Shown one piece after another: positions 1 through 8,864 of a stretch of DNA of 51,324 bases (its first letter is position 1; every line of letters starts with the position of its first letter). The DNA is taken from positions 249,075 to 300,398 of the forward strand of contig NZ_BNAH01000003.1 in NCBI RefSeq assembly GCF_014653195.1. The letters are read 5' to 3'. Source of the stretch: Thalassotalea profundi. GTDB lineage: Bacteria; Pseudomonadota; Gammaproteobacteria; Enterobacterales; Alteromonadaceae. The notes beneath the pieces are model-generated. The model did no database searches, was not told the DNA's origin, and saw only the letters and a program-made list of their open reading frames with translations. The position numbers and the translations under genes are program-made.

Positions 1-42
1 AAACTGTTTTTTGTCCTTATTTATTAGCTTGTTAGTTGTACT

Positions 43-345
43 TTACAGCTTACTTTTCAAATGTGTTTTATAAAGGTATTTCACTCGATCCTCATCCATT
101 TTGCTTCCCCTACATGATTTTATTTTACAACGTTGAAAATCTTGAGAAAGTTGGTGAATAGGATTAGGAAAGCCAGATGTTTTATATAAGTTATAAATAC
201 TAGCAGCGGCATCAATAAACTCATTTGAATATGTTGTAGCCCAACTTCCTGAGCCGTGAGTTACTTTAAGGTACTCACCTTGGTGTTTTTCACATATAGC
301 AAGCATTTCATGTAACTTATACTTTTTCCGTTTAGATAACTTCAT
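43..345 (-). CDS. Hypothetical protein, about 100 aa
   Basis: I do not recognise this small basic protein. It begins with a Lys-rich stretch (MKLSKRKKYK), has no signal peptide or membrane helix, and has three cysteines (one near residue 18, two in a CKIKSC motif near residues 73-78). The C-terminus is Lys/Arg-rich, so nucleic-acid binding is possible but not shown. The ATG at 345 is preferred over an in-frame TTG at 363 because AAGGG lies seven bases before it. It reads in the same direction as polB but sits about 280 bases beyond the polB stop, so it is probably a separate unit. The reading frame is credible; the function is unknown. Confidence 0.5.
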   Translation of the reverse strand: MKLSKRKKYKLHEMLAICEKHQGEYLKVTHGSGSWATTYSNEFIDAAASIYNLYKTSGFPNPIHQLSQDFQRCKIKSCRGSKMDEDRVKYLYKTHLKSKL

Positions 346-521
346 ACCGAACCCTTGGTACAACTAACAGCTTAATAGGCGGTTACGATCAGCCTTTTCA
401 CAGACGTACAGTATCAACCTTGATTATTTTTTTGTAGCTAAGATTACTTGATTAAATATTAAATTACAAAATCTTATGTAATAGGCGTTTATTTTACATT
501 TGCGTGAAAGAAGGCAATTTG

Positions 522-544
522 CCGCCTTTGTTGTGGAAAGGCGG
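522..544 (-). terminator. Hairpin downstream of polB, possible terminator
   Basis: An 8-bp perfect stem, CCGCCTTT (522-529) with AAAGGCGG (537-544), has a 7-base loop and lies about 80 bases after the polB stop. The following bases on the minus strand are only modestly T-rich, so a rho-independent terminator is likely but not certain. The rest of 364-625 shows nothing else I can name. Confidence 0.35.
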
Positions 545-625
545 ATTTAAGTAAACTTGTAAATACTTACAGTTGTTTATAAAGAGATCTGTAATATATT
601 TTTAATTGGGTCGCTTGAATGTGCA

Positions 626-3052
626 TTAATGAAATAAATTCATTTGGGCATCGGTAATTTCGTTAAAGCTAGTACCAATAAAAGGTAATATAGCATCAGC
701 AACTGAAGCAAGTTGCCGCTCTACGTATAATTGATAATCTAAAGGTGCATTAACATAGCCTTTAGCTTGTGGCCCTGAAGTGGTTAAGTAGTATTCTATC
801 CAGCCTTTATTTTGAAATTTTAGCGGTTTATTACTTTCCCTATTCTGCTGATCGGCTAACCGAGCGGCTTTAATGTGGGGAGGTACATTTTTTACGTAAT
901 GGTCTAGCTTTCTACGAATTCGCTTTCGGTATAACAGTTTATCGTCAAATTCGCCGGAATATGTTTTAGCAACAGTCTCTTTAACGTAGTCAACAACACA
1001 TTCTTGGTTAAATACTTTTAAGTAAAGGGTACGTTGAAACTCTTTTGCTAATTCTGTCCAGTCAGTACGTACACTTTCTAAACCTTTGAAAATGAGTTGT
1101 TGTTGCCCTGCTTTTTCTACAAGCCCTGCATAACGCTTTTTACTGCCAATATCTAACCCACGTATCGTTGGCATAAAAAACTGACTAAAGTAGGTTTCAA
1201 ATTCTATTTCTAATTCGCTTTCTATTGAAAAGCGCTTAGCTAAATTTTCTTTTAATTTATTATTTATTAACTCAGCTAATTCTATGCCTAGAGTTTGGCT
1301 TTGTTCAGAATTTTTATCTTCACCTACATGAATAAAAATTGAATCTGTGTCGCCATAAATAACGCGGTAACCTTCTTTTTCTATCCAGTGTTGCGTAGTT
1401 TTTAAAATTTCATGACTACGTTTAGTAATTGAACCTGATAATCGCGGATCAAAAAAACGACACCCTGTTGAGCCTAAAACCCCATAAAACGAGTTCATTA
1501 TTATTTTAATCGCTTGTGACAGTGCGCTGTTTTTTTCTTTTTTTGCTTTATCTCGTTCAGCCCAAAGGCTTTTAATAATATTGGGGAGAAAGTGTTTATC
1601 ACGAGAAAAATAAGCACCGTCAAACCCTTCTATACTATTGTCTGGTGATTTAAGCCCTTCGATCATGCCCATAGGATCTATTTTAAAGGTACGAATAATA
1701 CTGGGATATAGGCTTTTAAAATCAAGCACTAATACATTGCGGTATAAGCCGGGTACAGAATCCATCACATAACCACCAGGAGACACTAAACCTTGTAAAC
1801 CATCGCCCATATTCGGCGCTACATAACCACTACGGTGCAATTTAGGTAAATAGAGGTTAGTAAATGCAGCGACTGAACCGCCAATTCGATCAAGTGATAG
1901 CCCTGTAAGTTGCGCTCTTAATATGGCAAATTCTAACAGTTGAGTTTTCGCAAAAATTAAATTAACTAAGCGACAATCTTCAAGATTGTATGTGGCAAGT
2001 GCAAGTTTATTATGATGAAAGTTATGTGTAATTTCAGCTACGCGGTTATCAACATCTTCTACTTTTTTACCGATACCCAGTAGCGCATTAGCAACATAAT
2101 CTAAAGAAAAACTTGGAAAGCTATAAGTGGCGCTTCTTAACATGTCTATACCGTCTATTACCACACGCCCTGCTATATCAATAAACTTTTGCTCACCATT
2201 GGCATGTTTACGCCATCTTGGTTCAGACTTGTCTCGCCCTAAGGTAAAAGGAATATTATGTAAATCATAGCGTTTTTGTAATAATGCAAAATCGAAATTA
2301 ATAACGTTCCAACCAATAAAAATATCGGGATCGTGTTCTATTATCCATTGGTTAAGTGCCGTTAATAGTGCTTTTTCATCATTTAACCAAACTAAATCAA
2401 AATCAATTTCTGCTGTAAGCGCTTGTGGCTGGCCTATTATTAATACAGTTCGTGTGGTTTCACTATAAAGCCCGATAGAATAAAGTTCACCTGTCATAGA
2501 ACATTCAATATCAAGTGACACTGTATGTAATAATGATGTTGATAATAAAGCAGGGTCGTCACAACGCTTACACTTAACCTCTTGATAACAAGCGTAATGG
2601 TTAAGCGCATTAGTCCTTATATTGCTTGGCTTGCCCACAAAAGAAACTTGCCCTGTAATAAAGCGTTCCATTAAAAAACGTTCGTCAGGCCTAAAATCAT
2701 CTTCGTAACACTTTATATTATGCTGTTTGAATAAATCTTTGATGATATAAAAATCGCGTAATTTGTTAAAATACACGCCAGTAACATGCTGCTGAGTAAA
2801 TGTTTTTAACGCGAGAGGTTTAAGTAGTGTTTTATCAGATTGAACACTTTTAAGCAGTTTTTGAGCGACTTCGTTATCTTTTTGTTCGATAAAAAACACT
2901 GGAGTTTCATTGCTAATTTCTAATTTTACTGGACCTGTTGTCGTTTTTAACCATAAATGTACTAAGGTACCTTGACGGGTATCTATGACTTGTCGAGTAA
3001 GTAAAATACCTTCGCCAGTAATTAAAGCGCTATTATCCGCAGAAACTTGCAT
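626..3052 (-). CDS. polB: DNA polymerase II (family B)
   Basis: DNA-damage-inducible replicative-type polymerase with 3'-5' proofreading, used for replication restart and translesion bypass. The exonuclease I motif SLDIECS lies near residue 180, with a second exonuclease signature WNVINFDF and the third in YNLEDCRL. Polymerase motif A, DFKSLYPSI, is near residue 443 and motif C, YGDTDS, near residue 568. The KKRYAGL motif follows. At 808 aa it is slightly longer than E. coli Pol II (783 aa) and alignable end to end by eye. A CKRC pair near residues 160-165 is not a family feature I know. It diverges from dinG across a 98-base region with a consensus LexA box at 3079-3094, so SOS control is expected. 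Confidence 0.96.
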   Translation of the reverse strand: MQVSADNSALITGEGILLTRQVIDTRQGTLVHLWLKTTTGPVKLEISNETPVFFIEQKDNEVAQKLLKSVQSDKTLLKPLALKTFTQQHVTGVYFNKLRDFYIIKDLFKQHNIKCYEDDFRPDERFLMERFITGQVSFVGKPSNIRTNALNHYACYQEVKCKRCDDPALLSTSLLHTVSLDIECSMTGELYSIGLYSETTRTVLIIGQPQALTAEIDFDLVWLNDEKALLTALNQWIIEHDPDIFIGWNVINFDFALLQKRYDLHNIPFTLGRDKSEPRWRKHANGEQKFIDIAGRVVIDGIDMLRSATYSFPSFSLDYVANALLGIGKKVEDVDNRVAEITHNFHHNKLALATYNLEDCRLVNLIFAKTQLLEFAILRAQLTGLSLDRIGGSVAAFTNLYLPKLHRSGYVAPNMGDGLQGLVSPGGYVMDSVPGLYRNVLVLDFKSLYPSIIRTFKIDPMGMIEGLKSPDNSIEGFDGAYFSRDKHFLPNIIKSLWAERDKAKKEKNSALSQAIKIIMNSFYGVLGSTGCRFFDPRLSGSITKRSHEILKTTQHWIEKEGYRVIYGDTDSIFIHVGEDKNSEQSQTLGIELAELINNKLKENLAKRFSIESELEIEFETYFSQFFMPTIRGLDIGSKKRYAGLVEKAGQQQLIFKGLESVRTDWTELAKEFQRTLYLKVFNQECVVDYVKETVAKTYSGEFDDKLLYRKRIRRKLDHYVKNVPPHIKAARLADQQNRESNKPLKFQNKGWIEYYLTTSGPQAKGYVNAPLDYQLYVERQLASVADAILPFIGTSFNEITDAQMNLFH

Positions 3053-3078
3053 TAATGATTCTATTTTTCGCTAATAAA

Positions 3079-3094
3079 CTGTTAATATACACAG
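3079..3094. promoter_or_regulatory. LexA (SOS) box shared by polB and dinG
   Basis: CTGT (3079-3082), eight bases TAATATAC, then ACAG (3091-3094) exactly fits the gammaproteobacterial LexA consensus CTGT-N8-ACAG. It lies between the divergent start codons of polB (3052) and dinG. Both genes are classical LexA targets in E. coli, which makes a chance match unlikely. Confidence 0.88.
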
Positions 3095-3150
3095 TAGTGT
3101 AATTGATAGTGCCTTTAATGGAAACCATTAGGCTAACCTTAAGTGATAAA

Positions 3151-5241
3151 ATGTTAAGTGATAAAGTAAAAACAGCCATTCGTTCTTCATACAAAGCAAT
3201 AGGCGAGAATTTACCTAATTTTAATCCGAGAAAACAGCAAACGTTTTTAATTGCCGAAATCGCTAAAACTCTTGCTGGTGAATACGATAAAGTGAGAAAA
3301 ATTATCACCATTGAGGCTGGCACTGGCACGGGTAAATCGTTAGCTTATAGTTTAGGGGCAATTCCATTAGCTATTTCGCGTGATAAAAAAGTATGTATTT
3401 CAACAGCAACGGTTGCTTTACAAGAGCAATTAGTTGATAAGGATTTACCCTTTTTAAAGCTAAATTCAGGTCTTGATTTTAATTTTACTCTAGTAAAAGG
3501 TCGACAACGCTATGTATGTCGTCAAAAATTAGCAACCGCTGTTTCTAGTGACGACTCCCCACAAGCGGGTTTTACTTTCGCTCAAAAACCTAGTGCGCTT
3601 GACGTAAAAACCTTAAACAACATGCACAAAAAATTAACAGATAATAGCTGGCAAGGCGATTTAGACTCTTGGCCTGATCCTGTTCCTCATCATATTTGGC
3701 AACAAATACAATGCGACAAACATAGTTGTTTAAAGCATTTAGCTGAGCACGCCCATTGCCCTTTTCATAAAGCCCGTGAAACCATGGATGCATCAGACGT
3801 ATTAGTGATCAACCATAGTTTGTTATTAGCTGATTTAGCCTTAGGTGGAGGAAAAATATTACCAGCACCTGAAGACACCTTTTATATTATTGATGAGGCC
3901 CATCATTTACCCAAAATAACACGTGATCATTCCAGCGCCAACGTTACTGCTAAAGGCTCAATAGAATGGCTAACTAAGTTAAAAGAAACCGGTGATAAAA
4001 TTTCTGCATTGGTAAAATCTCAATCAGCTATTTCACCCGCTTTAAAACTAGGCGATGACTGCCAAGACACAATTACCGAAATGCAAAAGGTTGTGACTTT
4101 TTTTGATAATAATGCCCCAGCTTATTTTGCTAGCGTAAAAGAAAATGACGACGCGGTTTATCGTTATCCCAACGGTATTATTCCTAAAACCCTAAAGCAT
4201 TGGGCTGAAGACTTAGCAGAATTAAGCAAAAAATGTATTAACCACACCAATAAACTTTATAACTTGTTAATGGAGTCAACTAAAGACGGCGACACGCAAA
4301 TGTATTTGGCTGAGCCACTATTAGCCGAAGCAGGCTTTATGCTGCAACGCTTAGAAAATTTTCAAGCGTTATGGCAAATGTATGCAACGTCTGATAACGA
4401 GAAAGGCGCGCCTTTAGCAAGATGGTTAGAAAAAGTAGAAGGTAAACGCCAAGACTATATTTTATCGGCCTCACCAATAGATGTAGGTTTTACGTTGGAA
4501 GATATGTTGTGGTCTAAATGTGAAGGTGCCGTATTATGCTCGGCTACTATTTTAGCCTTAAATTCGTTCGACCACTTTCGAAGACAAGTGGGCTTATCAA
4601 TCGATGATGGCAGCCAATATCAACGAGTCGACTCTCCTTTTGATTATAAAAATAATGCCGCTTTGATTATTGCCAATATGGATAATGAGCCTAGTTCACC
4701 TAATTTTACTGATGAACTTATTGTTAAGTTACCTGAGCTGATTGCACAAGACAAATCAACATTAGTGTTGTTTTCATCTTATTGGCAAATGGAGCAAGTC
4801 GCAAAGTCGTTACGAGAAAAGCATAAAATGACGATTCAAGTGCAAGGTGAACAATCTCGCCAACATATTATTGAAGATCATAAAAAACGCTGTGACCAAG
4901 ACAAACCCAGTATTATTTTTGGCACACAAAGCTTTTCAGAAGGATTAGATTTACCGGGTAAATATTTAACGAATTTAATTATTACTAAACTGCCCTTCTC
5001 TGTACCAACATCTCCTGTTGAAGAAGCTCAAGCTGAGTATATTTCAGCAAAAGGTGGCAACCCATTTATGTCTTTATCTGTACCTGATACTTCTAAAAAG
5101 CTAGTACAAGCAACAGGTCGTTTATTACGCAATGAAAAAGACACTGGGACTATTACCATAATGGATAAACGTTTACTGACTAAACGTTACGGTAAAGATC
5201 TATTAAATAGCTTACCCCCATATAAAATAATTAAGCATTAA
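3151..5241 (+). CDS. dinG: ATP-dependent DNA helicase DinG
   Basis: XPD-like superfamily 2 5'-3' DNA helicase of the SOS response; it unwinds D-loops, R-loops and forked structures. Walker A EAGTGTGKS is near residues 55-63, the DEAH box reads IIDEAHH, and motif VI is ATGRLLR. Four cysteines expected to hold the 4Fe-4S cluster are visible: YVC, then a C-x4-C-x9-C group. The ATG at 3151 gives the same N-terminal length as E. coli DinG. An ATG at 3118 and a TTG at 3103 are in frame upstream, but neither has a convincing ribosome-binding site and both crowd the LexA box. About 697 aa from 3151. Confidence 0.95.
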   Translation: MLSDKVKTAIRSSYKAIGENLPNFNPRKQQTFLIAEIAKTLAGEYDKVRKIITIEAGTGTGKSLAYSLGAIPLAISRDKKVCISTATVALQEQLVDKDLPFLKLNSGLDFNFTLVKGRQRYVCRQKLATAVSSDDSPQAGFTFAQKPSALDVKTLNNMHKKLTDNSWQGDLDSWPDPVPHHIWQQIQCDKHSCLKHLAEHAHCPFHKARETMDASDVLVINHSLLLADLALGGGKILPAPEDTFYIIDEAHHLPKITRDHSSANVTAKGSIEWLTKLKETGDKISALVKSQSAISPALKLGDDCQDTITEMQKVVTFFDNNAPAYFASVKENDDAVYRYPNGIIPKTLKHWAEDLAELSKKCINHTNKLYNLLMESTKDGDTQMYLAEPLLAEAGFMLQRLENFQALWQMYATSDNEKGAPLARWLEKVEGKRQDYILSASPIDVGFTLEDMLWSKCEGAVLCSATILALNSFDHFRRQVGLSIDDGSQYQRVDSPFDYKNNAALIIANMDNEPSSPNFTDELIVKLPELIAQDKSTLVLFSSYWQMEQVAKSLREKHKMTIQVQGEQSRQHIIEDHKKRCDQDKPSIIFGTQSFSEGLDLPGKYLTNLIITKLPFSVPTSPVEEAQAEYISAKGGNPFMSLSVPDTSKKLVQATGRLLRNEKDTGTITIMDKRLLTKRYGKDLLNSLPPYKIIKH

Positions 5242-5253
5242 TAATGCCTAGGT

Positions 5254-5967
5254 CTATTGATTTTTACTGGCTAGCTTAGGTGGGCCTACAGCATTAATTG
5301 CATTAGCTAAAGAAGTAGTAAGTTGAGGTATTAGCCCAGCAATTTTCTTATGAACATAATGATAGCCAAATACTTCTTTAATGATAATTCGATTGTAGTC
5401 TTCCTGAGGAAGGTTAGAGTAATTCCCAAAATAGTCTTCATCAATCGTTAAAATATAGTCAAACCTTTTTTTCTCCAGCATCAAAGCAACATTATCGGCA
5501 GTTTTTACTTGATAGACACTGGCCTTTTTATCTTGCATGTAATGAGATGTAACATTAGTACCTGAAATAATGCCAATTAAGTTTTGCCGCTCATTAAGTA
5601 CGTCTTCTGAACACTCTACATTTTTTTGACAATAAAGGACTAACTTTCCTTTCGCTACAACAGTAGGCACGCGTCTAAAGTTAACGAGTTTGTCTTCTAT
5701 TTCTGAGGTACGAACAATGAGCGCATCAATTTTGCCCTTATTACCTTCTACAACCGATTTACCTAAAGAGTATTCAACAAAACTAACTTTGTATCCAATA
5801 TCGGTATAGGCTTTTAAAATATAATTTTTATACCAATTTAATAACTGATTATTAGGTACTGTGGCAACAGTAATTGAAGAACCTTGTATTGGAATATTTT
5901 TACTTTCGGCTGATAGCACATCAAAACTAACAACAAAACTAAGCAATAGAACAACCAATTTATCCAT
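5254..5967 (-). CDS. Periplasmic solute-binding-like protein
   Basis: A 237-aa protein with an N-terminal signal peptide (hydrophobic LVVLLLSFVVSFDV, then LSAES). The body resembles family-3 amino-acid-type solute-binding domains: it opens with ITVATVPNNQ, continues with KIDALIVRTSEIEDKLVNF and has a second-lobe section NLIGIISGTNV. No permease or ATPase gene is adjacent, so it may be an orphan receptor or act with another sensor. It lies 71 bases downstream of a similar protein on the same strand, probably a duplicated pair in one operon. Ligand unknown; convergent with dinG. Confidence 0.7.
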   Translation of the reverse strand: MDKLVVLLLSFVVSFDVLSAESKNIPIQGSSITVATVPNNQLLNWYKNYILKAYTDIGYKVSFVEYSLGKSVVEGNKGKIDALIVRTSEIEDKLVNFRRVPTVVAKGKLVLYCQKNVECSEDVLNERQNLIGIISGTNVTSHYMQDKKASVYQVKTADNVALMLEKKRFDYILTIDEDYFGNYSNLPQEDYNRIIIKEVFGYHYVHKKIAGLIPQLTTSLANAINAVGPPKLASKNQ

Positions 5968-6038
5968 AAATTTTTAATTCCTGATAACTGTAAAACATTT
6001 AAAACTATAGAAAATAATTCTAACAATTAAAAAATCAC

Positions 6039-6854
6039 TTACCGAACTTGGTGCATTAGCGCGTCATACTTCCCATTTGCTTTCATTTTTTTTAACTCTT
6101 GAGCTAGCTCAACCGCTAATCCTTGATGTTTTTGGTGCATATAACTAAACATAGATATTTCTATCAATGCAGGACTTTGACGTTTTATTTTACCTGCATA
6201 ATCTTTATTTCGTTCAAGCAGTAAATCTCCTGTCGACTGACTTGTTATGGTAAAGTCGGCACGTTGTTTATCAACTAATGCAAATGCATTTTCAGTAGAT
6301 GTTACCGCTATTACATTTAGAAAATAATCTTTGTTTTGTTCAATAAATAAAGAACCTTGTTCATACGCTAATATATAAGGATATAAACTTTGCCAGCCAT
6401 CAACTTCAATATTTTTTCGACTATAAACCCATTGCTCTGTAGTAAATAGTGCTTCTTCTACTTTGACAATATTAGGATAAAAATCTTCCAATTTATCCAC
6501 TCTAAATGCTATCCCATCAAGTTTTTCATCATTTGCCCATAACAAATTACGTTTATTAGGTAAATTCACCAAAGAAAATTCATAATTTAGCTGGGAAAAA
6601 GCATAAGTTAAAATCGCATTCGCTTGCTTAAATAGCTGAGTATCGGAGCTATTAGTTGTTCCAAAAATTAGTTTATTATTTACCTTATTAACCGGCGAAT
6701 ACAGCTGACTTTCTTCTATAGCGTGGGCATTCACTGTGTTAACTAACAACACTAATAACACAATAACATTTAATAAATATGACAATTTACTCATAACCTC
6801 TGGTGATATAAAAGCATTGGGCTTTAACGTATTAGTATTTAGCTGATATTGCAT
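6039..6854 (-). CDS. Periplasmic solute-binding-like protein
   Basis: A 271-aa secreted protein related in layout to its downstream neighbour: a LIFGTTNSSDTQLFKQA opening, a KLDGIAFRVDKLEDFYPN lobe and a DFTITSQSTGDLLLE section typical of periplasmic binding-protein folds. The hydrophobic signal region (LSYLLNVIVLLVLLVNTVNAHA) begins after about 20 residues, so an internal ATG at 6794 would give a normal signal peptide. The upstream ATG at 6854 has a better-spaced ribosome-binding site (AGGG, seven bases away), so it is kept. No transport partners are adjacent. Function inferred only from fold-level resemblance. Confidence 0.65.
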   Translation of the reverse strand: MQYQLNTNTLKPNAFISPEVMSKLSYLLNVIVLLVLLVNTVNAHAIEESQLYSPVNKVNNKLIFGTTNSSDTQLFKQANAILTYAFSQLNYEFSLVNLPNKRNLLWANDEKLDGIAFRVDKLEDFYPNIVKVEEALFTTEQWVYSRKNIEVDGWQSLYPYILAYEQGSLFIEQNKDYFLNVIAVTSTENAFALVDKQRADFTITSQSTGDLLLERNKDYAGKIKRQSPALIEISMFSYMHQKHQGLAVELAQELKKMKANGKYDALMHQVR

Positions 6855-6969
6855 TACTAAACCCTACGTTATATTCAATGAGAAAACTTATTAGTAAGTG
6901 TAGCTTAATAACATAAAAATACATTTATGATTTTTTATCTCAATTTAGATCATTATCGTTCTAAAATAC

Positions 6970-7003
6970 AAAGACCAGTTATTATACAAAATAACTGGTC
7001 TTT
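6970..7003 (-). terminator. Terminator downstream of pdsO
   Basis: A 14-bp perfect stem (6970-6983 with 6990-7003, AAAGACCAGTTATT and its complement) has a six-base loop. On the minus strand it ends in TTT and T-rich sequence, about 90 bases past the pdsO stop. It separates pdsO from the two solute-binding genes. Confidence 0.7.
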
Positions 7004-7093
7004 AAGCTTATTCACTTTTATTATTTATTATATGTTACACCTCCCAAGTATTTTAAAGTTGACTATAAACAATTGGCTATTGGTTTTTATACA

Positions 7094-7876
7094 TTAATAG
7101 TTATTAGCGACATCATGTAAGTTTTGGTTTTCACTCGGTCGTAATTTAATTACAACTCTTCTGTCATAAAAGCTCACTTGTTTTTCACTATTAGCAACAA
7201 CAGGTGCATTTTCACCAAAAGCGAAAAGTTTAATACGATCTGGTTCTATCCCATTGTCTATTAAAGCTTTTTTAACTGAATTCACACGTGCTATTGATAA
7301 AGCATGGTTATATTTAGAATCGCCTTGTAAATCGGTATAACCTGATAAGTCTACATCTAAGTCATTGGTCTGTTTAAGCAAGTTAGCTAAAGCATCAATT
7401 TGCGCTTTATAATGAGCTTTTAATTCGCTAGAGCCTGTTGAAAATTGTAAACTCATCAATAAGTTCTCTGCTTGTAATTGGCTTGTTTGAGATAACGACG
7501 ACTTAACTGCGGCAAGCTGTTGACTAAAAGCTTGTTCTTGTTGATCTAGTTGACGCTCATATTTTTCATCTAAGGCAATTTTTGCTTGCTGTTCTTTGAC
7601 AAGATTGTTTGATAATAAGGTTATCTCTTCTTTAGCATTTATTTCCTTCGCTATTAAACTACCAGCAACTCCAGTGATAAATGCGCCTGCAGGGCCACCA
7701 AAAATAGCACCAAGAACAACACCTACGCCTAAACCAACCCCTTCCTTACCTTCAGCTGACAAACCGCTTTCATTTTCTGAAGAAGTAATAGCTTGTTCAT
7801 TTGCCATAACAGGTGTTGCAATTAATGAAGTAATAACCATTGCGTTTAAAATTGAGTTTTTAGTGAATGTTTTCAT
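7094..7876 (-). CDS. pdsO: Sortase-associated OmpA-like protein PdsO
   Basis: A 260-aa envelope protein with a signal peptide ending near VMA-NEQ. A glycine-zipper segment (GLGVGVVLGAIFGG, residues about 47-75) could enter a membrane, a coiled coil covers about residues 85-135, and an OmpA-type peptidoglycan-binding domain occupies the last ~110 residues (QFSTGSSELK, SGYTDLQGDSKYN, LSIARVNSVKKAL, RRVVIKL). This architecture beside a dedicated two-component pair is that of PdsO of the proteobacterial dedicated sortase system. AGGAA lies just before the ATG. It is divergent from pdsR. Assignment rests on domain order plus neighbours; a generic OmpA/YiaD-type lipoprotein is less likely because there is no lipobox. 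Confidence 0.82.
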   Translation of the reverse strand: MKTFTKNSILNAMVITSLIATPVMANEQAITSSENESGLSAEGKEGVGLGVGVVLGAIFGGPAGAFITGVAGSLIAKEINAKEEITLLSNNLVKEQQAKIALDEKYERQLDQQEQAFSQQLAAVKSSLSQTSQLQAENLLMSLQFSTGSSELKAHYKAQIDALANLLKQTNDLDVDLSGYTDLQGDSKYNHALSIARVNSVKKALIDNGIEPDRIKLFAFGENAPVVANSEKQVSFYDRRVVIKLRPSENQNLHDVANNY

Positions 7877-7959
7877 AATATTTCCTAAGTTTTATTTATG
7901 AGTTCTGTTTAGATGATGTTATTTAAACAAAAGAATTAGGCATTCAAACGCTATAAAAA

Positions 7960-7997
7960 TGGCAATGTGCAGATCAATTGTGGCAAGAATATGGCAA
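7960..7997. promoter_or_regulatory. Three TGGCAA direct repeats, candidate PdsR sites
   Basis: TGGCAA occurs at 7960-7965, 7981-7986 and 7992-7997, all in one orientation and 21 and 11 bases apart, close to two turns and one turn of the helix. Two copies extend to ATGGCAAT. OmpR-family regulators usually bind direct repeats with about 10-11-base period. The position, between divergent pdsO and pdsR, suggests autoregulation. The rest of 7877-8074 shows no further structure. Confidence 0.45.
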
Positions 7998-8074
7998 TTT
8001 CGACTTATGCAAGACGCCATCATTAATATTGGTTATAGTTCACCTACTTACACTATTTGTTAAGATTTACACCT

Positions 8075-8830
8075 ATGTCGAAAAGAATTGCCATTGTCGA
8101 AGATGAAGCCGCTATCAGAGAAAATTATGCTGATGTATTAAGAGCGCAAGGCTACCAAGTTCAAACATTTGCTAATCGAGAAACAGCAACCCAAGCTTTT
8201 ACATTACAGTTACCTCATTTAGTGATATTAGATATAGGTTTAGAACAAGAATACGATGGAGGGTTTACTTTATGTCAGTGGCTAAGAACCTTGTCTACTA
8301 CGCTACCAATTATTTTTCTTACGGCAAGAGACAACGATGTTGATACTGTATCAGGTTTACGTATTGGAGCGGACGACTACTTAACTAAAGATATTAGTTT
8401 GCCACATTTAACCGCTAGAATTGCAGCGTTATTTAGACGTGAAGATGCATTAAAACAACCTTCAACTAAGGAACATATCCTTAATTTAGAGCATTTAGAA
8501 ATTGATGTTCAACGCATGACCGTATCTTGGCTGTCGGTACCATTAGACATTACTATCACTGAATTTTGGATGGTGCATGCTCTGGCTAAAAACCCAGGCT
8601 TTGTGAAGAATCGTCAGCAATTAATGAGCGAATCCAAAATATTCGTAGATGACAGTACAATTACTTCTCATATTAAACGTATAAGAAAAAAGTTCATTAA
8701 AATTGATGAGTCTTTTGACTGTATTGAAACCGTTTATGGCATGGGTTATCGCTGGAATACCGCAAATACAAACGCAAGTACCAATTCAAATAGCACCGCA
8801 ACACCGGTTAACAATAAAATAAAAAACTAA
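8075..8830 (+). CDS. pdsR: OmpR-family response regulator of the sortase system (PdsR)
   Basis: A 251-aa response regulator. The receiver domain starts RIAIVEDE with acidic residues for Mg binding, has phospho-acceptor Asp53 in VILDIGLE, Thr in FLTARD and conserved Lys105 in LTKD. The C-terminal half is a winged helix of the OmpR type (ITEFWMVHALAKNPGFV, then STITSHIKRIRKKF and VYGMGYRW). Start chosen at ATG 8075, giving MSKRIAIVEDE; an in-frame TTG at 8057 adds six residues with no benefit. The Ser/Thr/Asn-rich tail after YRW is probably disordered. It lies 34 bases before the kinase gene and forms a two-component pair with it. Confidence 0.88.
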   Translation: MSKRIAIVEDEAAIRENYADVLRAQGYQVQTFANRETATQAFTLQLPHLVILDIGLEQEYDGGFTLCQWLRTLSTTLPIIFLTARDNDVDTVSGLRIGADDYLTKDISLPHLTARIAALFRREDALKQPSTKEHILNLEHLEIDVQRMTVSWLSVPLDITITEFWMVHALAKNPGFVKNRQQLMSESKIFVDDSTITSHIKRIRKKFIKIDESFDCIETVYGMGYRWNTANTNASTNSNSTATPVNNKIKN

Positions 8831-8864
8831 AAACAAATGCTGATAATTAATAGTAAGTGTCGTT

